Shown here piece after piece: positions 58,105 to 64,000 of a stretch of DNA of 64,000 bases. Position 1 is the stretch's first letter. The number at the start of each line of letters is the position of its first letter. Position numbers and translations under genes: made by a program. The notes under the pieces were generated by a model. That model did no database searches. It saw only the letters and a program-made list of their open reading frames with translations, and was not told the DNA's origin. The stretch is from contig JAQFWX010000004.1 in assembly GCA_027605045.1 (NCBI GenBank), forward strand, positions 434,001 through 498,000. The letters are read 5' to 3'. The stretch is from Phallus indusiatus (lineage: Eukaryota > Basidiomycota > Agaricomycetes > Phallales > Phallaceae).

Positions 58105-59222
58105 ATTTTTTTGTACATCCGGAAAAGAGTGGCCTTGTCATCACAGCATTGTCGCCTACTGTTCGGTGATCTATATTAAAGCCTTTTGCTATTGAATATC
58201 TCCACAGAAAAAATTAGTTGGAGCCCGCTCCGTCAGTTGGAGCATTATGAAACCCTGAAAGGGAGACGGGCAACGCAACCACAGCTGTCTTAAGTATTAT
58301 AATCCATATATCTATCACTAGAACCAATTATTCGCACTAAAATTTAGCCATCCTCCTAATTCCTTCCGCGTCCATTTCACTCATTACATAGCGTCTCAAT
58401 GTGTCCGCATCATGCCAAACCCAACGGGCATCGAAAGTCTTGATGAGGCGGATCACTTGAACATCTGAATCACCCATCCCTTCGCGGTCTGATGCACCGA
58501 ATTTGCAGGGTAAATATTTGTTTCCCTTCTGCTTCTCCCCGCTCCCGCGTATATTTACGTATTCTGTAAAAGCTTCTACGGGCAGGAAGTAAAAGGGTAT
58601 AACTTAAGATCCAGGCTATAGTACAGACCAAATCTCAGTCTCGTATATATCTAACAGCGCCTTGTTTCACCTTAGTATAACATCCGTCTGGCAACCATCA
58701 TCCAACATTCAAATAAGAAGGTTAAGTCTTCGGGAGTCAATGACCTCCAAGGCAACGGAATGGCGTTACCAGTGTCCTGTGGCGTGGGATTAGCCCGTCG
58801 CATAATTGAGTTGTTTCCGGGGATGTGTAACGGATCAAATCGATCAAAGGCGGCTCATTTAGAGATGGATATCATATCCGTGTTTGGGCGTTCGTAAGCC
58901 CGTGTCACCTGGACCTTGACTGGTAATTATTTTATTCTCCAGAGCCCGCTCAAGATCGCCCTGTCTACGATTATTCAGAAATCGACGAATAGCAAGTATA
59001 AATGGAGATTGAAAGACAAGGACAAAGGGGGTTTGGCAAAGCTTAAAAGTGAATGAGCGTCCGTAAAACATTACACACCCGAAAAACCCCGCCAACCGAC
59101 ACTCTTTCTAGCATCTAGCTTTATTTGAACTTTACGTATTAACGGAACAAGAGTTATTAAGATCGCAAAATAAACTAATAGTGCATTATTAACTACAAGA
59201 ACAATAAGAGCGCTACAGAATT
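58105..59222. other. Intergenic between precursor 3 and SDR-6
   Basis: No intact gene. 58,850-59,150 holds a short remnant of the relic seen after SDR-2 and SDR-5 (CTTAAAAGTGAATGAGCGTC against CTTAAAGTGAGTGAGCGCTC). Parts of 58,290-58,560 resemble the precursor-2 outer flank. Confidence 0.5.
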
Positions 59223-60314
59223 TCAGACTTGATTTTTGAGCATTTGTCCACCATCAGCCACAATCAATTGCCCGGTAATAAAGCTGCATCTACAAAAGGC
59301 ATTCAAAAATTTTCGTTGGTATAAAGAGAGTGTACTTACTTCATACAGAACAAATAAGCCTCGGCGACCTAATACAATGTACAATGTGATTAACTAGCAG
59401 ACAAAATACATTGTGCAACATACCTCATCGGGCATTCCAGCGTGTTGGACAAGCATGTTACTACCGTCGAGGAATTTTTCTCTATGGGGTGGTGGAATTT
59501 GATCCCATATCTGTACGGTGTACATGAGAACGATAAAGTATGGTCTGGATCATTGAGTCATAACATACCTCAGTTTTGACCTTTTGAGTGTTTAATGGAA
59601 GATTAGACGAAGACGTCAGAATGCACTTGCGGAAAAAGAACAGGCAACTTACTACACCAACGCTAATAGTATTTACGCGGATTGGCGCAAGATCAACAGC
59701 AAGTCCTCGAGTCAAACCTTCGAGACTCGAATGAATACCAGCCGCGAAGGAAAATGTCGGGAAAGGTTTCATGGACAATGTTGCTATATAAACAATTTAG
59801 ATTTTCTTCAAACAATTTGCAAAAAAGAACAGGATCACGGACCATTGGTGAATGTCACGGACCCTCCAGGACGGAATTTGGCATACTTGGCTATGACGAT
59901 TAAGGCCCATACTCTCTCATTGAATACAACTGGATTGGATTTGATTATATTTATATCATGACAAAGGATGTGAAGATAAAGCATACCTCTGGCAGCGTCA
60001 AGATCGACAGCAGGGAATTGCATATTTCCGGCAGGCCGACCACTTGTTACGACGATATGGTCAACTTCCCCAACCTGTTCCAACAGTGTTTTCAGAGACT
60101 CTTCCTTTAACGCGTCGACGACCTGGCCTTTGATCTGTCCAGGTCCAAGCTTCGCCTCCGTCAATTTCTTGACCGCATTCTGAACACGATCTTTGGTCGA
60201 AGAAGCGACAATAACAGTTTGGGCAAGAGATTTGAGACAAGCTTCTGCGACGCCGTAGCCTATGCCGGAGGTACCGCCAATGATGAGAATGATTTTGTTC
60301 TGAAGAGTTGCCAT
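59223..60314 (-). CDS. SDR-like protein 6
   Basis: Starts MATLQNKIILIIGGTSGIGY, ends GGQMLKNQV. Splice sites follow the family; the first intron (54 nt, within 59,934-59,989) happens to be open in frame, so unspliced reading gives a longer false exon. Closest to SDR-1 (KEESLKTLLEQVGEVDHIVV, RPAGNMQFPAVDLDAARG), its mirror partner at the other end of the cluster. The catalytic region reads TFSFAAGIHSSLEGLTRG. An in-frame upstream Met at 60,407 would place the start inside the promoter repeats and is rejected. Confidence 0.85.
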
Positions 60315-60369
60315 TTTGATTAGAACAAACCTGGAGCTTGGCCTCGTTAAATATGAGCGAATACCACTA

Positions 60370-60528
60370 CGACACGTTGACGCGTACACTGACATCAGAT
60401 TACTCACAAAGTCTCACATGCCGATTCGTTGACGCGTTCACTGACATCAGATGACTAACGTACCGACCCGTTGGCGCGTGTATACACAGACATTAGATTA
60501 CAAACGTGCCGACCCGTTGACGCGTACA
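60370..60528 (-). promoter_or_regulatory. Array of four SDR-promoter elements before SDR-6
   Basis: One partial (60,370-60,388) and three full elements (60,418-60,440; 60,460-60,482; 60,506-60,528) spaced about 42-46 bases apart, each containing RCGCGTCAACGGGTCGG-like sequence in reverse complement, with small changes (CGCGCCAAC, GAATCGG). An interspersed GACATCAGAT/GACATTAGAT is repeated too. Confidence 0.75.
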
Positions 60529-61214
60529 CACATTTAGATTAGAAAGCCTACGAGACGAAGAGGGATACGCGTCTTGACGGCAGTAATGTTCAAGCCCATG
60601 GCTTAGCTCAGCACGGGTCAAGCGGTAACGGCAGCCGATTTTAGTTGAGCTGAGCCGAAACATAAAAGCCGGGATCCAAGCGACTCCTATCCCTAGTTAC
60701 CTTAGGCTAGGCTCGGTCGACTCAAGCTCCGGAGTCCGTGAATTCCGCTCAAGATAGATCTGTCTAGGATTGTTCAGAAATATTTCCTTAGCTCTTCATT
60801 GATTCAAAAAAGGCTATATCACCTTATCTTACGATGTGAAAAACCGGGATGTTATGCGCGCGCTTCAGCATTCATGCCTCCCAGCCGGACGCATATACAC
60901 ACAAATGTTATGACCCCGAACGTTGCGGCTTGAGCTAGACCTTTTCTTTCTTAGTACGAAAACTGGTTGAATAACGATAAATAGACGTTGGCCAGCCTTC
61001 ACGGAGAAAAGCTTGAAACTTGTTTTAGTCTCTGTCTTACCTCGGCGCTAGACTTAACGAGCCTAGCGAGCTGCGAGAGGAGCTGAGATGCATATGCATT
61101 GGATAATACCATTGGATAAGATAAATGTGATAATCCGCTAACACCCTCGTTGATTCGCGTATCTGGATAAAAAATATGTACACAATACAAACGGAAAAAT
61201 AAAACGGACGGTGA
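60529..61214. other. Intergenic, outer edge of the cluster
   Basis: No gene seen. A GACGAAGAGGGATACGCGTC segment near 60,555 is the second conserved SDR promoter block. Beyond about 60,590 no duplicated DNA is recognised, so this marks the right boundary of the cluster. The aminotransferase 3' end faces it. Confidence 0.5.
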
Positions 61215-63466
61215 CTAGAGAGTACTATATTTCCTCATAACCTTCTCTAAAATCGTGATACCTCGTAACAGTTGTTCTCGCTATAAGAAAATGAATATGT
61301 CGCTCAAACGAAGGGACGGTGAAATAAATCAACATACCGTCCCACTGCTAAACGCGATCCTGAACTGAACTTCTGACTCAGATGACACAGCGCTCTCATC
61401 TGCAGCAAATATATAACCGGGTGAAATGAGTAATCCTTCTTCAGCCAAATCTATAAATAATCGAGTTTGCAAATTTTCTCCAGGTTTAAGGATGATAGTA
61501 TCTCCAACGTGGAATTTGATCTGAAAAGAGAAGAAGAAGAAGAATGAGAGACGACGTAACAGAAATATGAAAAGCAGTACCCAGATAAACATTCCAGAAG
61601 TGGGCGGAATAAAGCTGAATAACGGTGTTTTGGAATTACCAGCTTCGAATTTCTCCGAATTAGATTTAACTCCTGCCGATTCTTTTAAATATGCAGTGAC
61701 AACAGGGAGACCACCAGTGTTTTCTCCGAATGCAGCGAGCCCGACGCGGGTTGCAGGTAAGACATCAAATAAATCAAAAATGCAATCGACCATGAAATCA
61801 CGCCGCGAGGTATATTCTCCTTGAACACCTTGCAGCCATCGCATAAATTTTTCAGGACCCCACTGTTTCGTCAGGAGTTGCGTGACAATAGCCTTGTCAG
61901 AGAATAGGTTTATCAGTTTTTGGATTCTCAATAATGAAAGCGATTTATTTACTTGACTAAAACCCGATGGCGATTGGGTATTTGTCTCTGCGTGTCGTTC
62001 TATTCGTTCCGCGAACAGTGGGTTACACGTTACCCAGCCAAGTCGAGAGCCAGGAGCTATAATCTGATCGCAGTTGTTTAAATCATTCCGAAAATAATCA
62101 TATTCAAGAATACCTTTGAGAAACTGTCCAGCCGAATCACTCGACCCTGGTAATCAAACCTTTTACATTGGCTTGAGAAAATACTGCCAAAAAAAGGGTA
62201 ACATGAACGTACTTGAGAAATGATGGAGCAAGATTTTTAAGAAAGGTGACTGTGTCATCGTTCTGAGGTAGAAGTTTGTTACGCTCGGATTTTGGAACGT
62301 ATACCCCTTCTTGAAGAAAGTAATATGGGTCATCCTCAACGATGATTATGTCTGAATTACCCATAAGCTAAACCTAATTCATATATCTATTATACGTAGA
62401 GACATACCATATATCACACAAATATCATAGATGGCGCGTTTCCGTTCGGGGCCCATAGTCTTTGGAAAGCAAAAACGTCAGACGCAAGGGCACTAGGCGC
62501 GGGTGAAGTGCTTACGGCTCCAGTAGGGTTTTGTCCTATTGGCACTGTATACATGACGTGTGGGCTAATTGAGACGGGATAAGTACAATTCTCGAAAATA
62601 GGGAACCATTTACATTTTTCCTTGAGTCTCTGTATTCCAATCCCGAAGGATACGTTCCAAATCATCAACGTCCATTCCTTCACCATCGACTTTGACAGGT
62701 ACAATCTTGGCGCCAATAGGTCGTGCTGTGGCTAGAGTTGAAGGGTACGTCCATTCTTCAACGAGAACGGAGTCATTGGAGTTGCAAAGTGTCATTAAAC
62801 ATCGGGAAATTCTGTGTGATTTAATTTTCCGGTTGATTCAGTTTGGGTATATTTCATGAAGAACGTAGACTAACCCATCTGTATTACCACAGTGAGCAAG
62901 GGTTGTCCAATCCGCATAGGGCGGAGCGAAAACCTTCATCGAAAACTCCTGGATAAAGTTCTGTAACTGAATCATACCCCCAGCTCTTGCTAGACAACGT
63001 CCAAATCAACGTGAAAAAAGAGTTTTACGTAGGAAAAGATACAACATACAATATTGCAATCCATGGGCTAGATCAATACCTTCAGGTGTTGATGCAAATC
63101 TATTGATGGTGTATCTTTCAGTTTTCGGAGAGGCGCGAAACACGCTCCATAACCATCCAAAAAAAGACGAGTTCCCGCTGTTTTTCTTAGCAAAAGTATT
63201 GGGAAGCAAAGCATCGATATGAATGTTTTCAAATGGGAACATAACAGGATCCGGCATGCCTGTGAAAGTGTCAAATCTCGAGGTAGAGATACGGAAGTGA
63301 AGATAGGCGATAACATACCACCTGCCAGCTCGACAGCCCCTGGTCTGCCCATATACTTCATTAGATCTTTGAGAGGAGATGCATGCCTGGCTTTCGCTAT
63401 GTCCGATAAGTGATGAGACAGGTCTATCGCATTCGGAAGGGGACTGGGGACTTTTTCTTTGTACAT
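61215..63466 (-). CDS. ARO8: Aromatic amino acid aminotransferase (ARO8 type)
   Basis: A multi-exon PLP fold type I enzyme. Motifs in order: LPNAIDLSHHLSDIAKARHA and GRPGAVELAGG near the start, CGNTDG and YPSTLATARPIGAKIVPV, YTVPIGQNPTG, IIVEDDPYYFLQEGVYVP (Asp and Tyr for cofactor), RLDSFSK with the PLP lysine just before an intron at about 62,130, IIAPGSRLGWV, and QTRLFIDLAEEGLLISPG. The last exon ends GITILEKVMRKYSTL at 61,217. Yeast Aro8/Aro9 transaminate Phe, Tyr, Trp and 2-aminoadipate. The start chosen is the Met of MYKEKVPSPLPNAIDLSHHL; an in-frame Met at 63,604 would add 46 residues without a clear targeting signal. Confidence 0.88.
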
Positions 63467-63832
63467 GGGGTGTCTCAGGTGTGTAGAGGAAAAAAACGCC
63501 GGTTTAATGGCAAAACACTTTTTATTTATGGCACTGGCGGATTCCCAAAGATTTACTTCCGCGTGGTTCCTAGTCTTTATTAAGCTGCTGTAATTTGTGT
63601 GCATGGCTCGGCATGCCCGTACGGATCGTGGGGTATCGTGCGCGTATCGCTAGATAAGAGATTGAGAGTCGTCGCGTTTGTAATACGACGGGTATGGATT
63701 AGCTCGAGTTGCTAGTGCTGCGTCGCCGCGCCTGCGTCACTAGTCATCGCATATTTGATTCTCAAATGCTTATGGTATGAACCTTCATTCTGTACAAAGA
63801 GTAATGATATCAATGCTGATTTCACATTGAAC

Positions 63833-64000
63833 ATGACCGACATTACCGTAAGTTTCTCCATATTTAACCAAGAGCTTTTACTGGAAGAATTACCGCACAA
63901 TGCCGACTGGCACAACGACCCGAGATGAATGGGTTGGTTTTGGTTTATTGGTATTTCAGCTTGGCTATCCAACCTTTCACATCGGATATCATACAGTAGC
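63833..64000 (+). CDS. First exons of an unidentified gene, cut by the window edge
   Basis: ATG at 63,833 encodes MTDIT, followed by GTAAGT and, after a 112-nt intron ending TTTCAG at 63,959, LGYPTFHIGYHTVA to the edge. The splice signals are good and the frame is open, but only 19 residues are visible, so family and reality are unsure. It would be divergent from the aminotransferase. Confidence 0.35.

Noticed and set aside
1..64000. CRISPR arrays, rRNA genes, bacterial-type operons
   Set aside because: None seen; the spliced eukaryotic gene structure excludes a prokaryotic source.

Overview
The window is nuclear DNA of a filamentous fungus, most likely a basidiomycete of the Agaricomycetes type. 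The support is dense short GT-AG introns (about 50-90 nt), very small exons, and gene content such as an SH3-SAM-PH polarity protein, RUB1, a fused-exon BCS1-like AAA ATPase and 14-3-3. The genus cannot be told from the sequence alone. Coordinates of spliced genes span start codon to stop codon. Exon models were read by eye from splice signals and protein families.

Bases 1-21,105 are an ordinary housekeeping block: the 3' end of an RS-rich (splicing-type) protein, EMC6, aspartate-semialdehyde dehydrogenase (HOM2), the ubiquitin-like RUB1/NEDD8, an AlkB-type dioxygenase, the ITP pyrophosphatase HAM1, a BCS1-like AAA ATPase with a decayed duplicate, an EMW1/TTC27 TPR protein and a BOI-type scaffold. 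Bases 21,106-27,350 hold no intact gene and carry two diverged direct copies of a roughly 1.1-1.4 kb repeat plus broken reading frames.

Bases 27,380-60,530 are an accessory cluster built by repeated and inverted duplication. It contains six short-chain dehydrogenase-like (SDR) genes, two class A FAD monooxygenases, two intact and about three decayed copies of an unrecognised 160-residue protein, and three genes for small secreted peptide precursors. The precursors (30,020-31,467 +; 50,359-51,418 -; 57,027-58,011 -) are the standout. Each has a signal peptide followed by short units ending in Lys-Arg, as expected for Kex2-processed repeat proteins. Each is spread over 12-17 micro-exons of about 9-30 nt separated by introns of about 55-80 nt, all in phase 1. 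The third is the most regular: three repeats of a 16-residue unit, each made of three micro-exons (18+18+12 nt). The order SDR - precursor - 160-residue gene - decayed copy - SDR runs left to right from 27.5 to 35.4 kb and in inverted, further duplicated form from 60.3 to 46.4 kb. A 14-3-3 gene and a lone SDR sit in the centre. Five of the six SDR promoters share an ACGCGTCAAYGGGTCGGCA-like element, and the three precursor promoters share a different element.

The working picture, an inference, is a ribosomal-peptide locus: secreted precursors cut after KR by a Kex2 protease, with SDR-like and FAD monooxygenase genes as candidate tailoring or partner enzymes. None of the hallmark genes of known fungal ribosomal peptide systems (UstY/DUF3328, borosin methyltransferase, prolyl oligopeptidase) was seen. 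An ARO8-type aminotransferase and the first exons of a further gene close the window.
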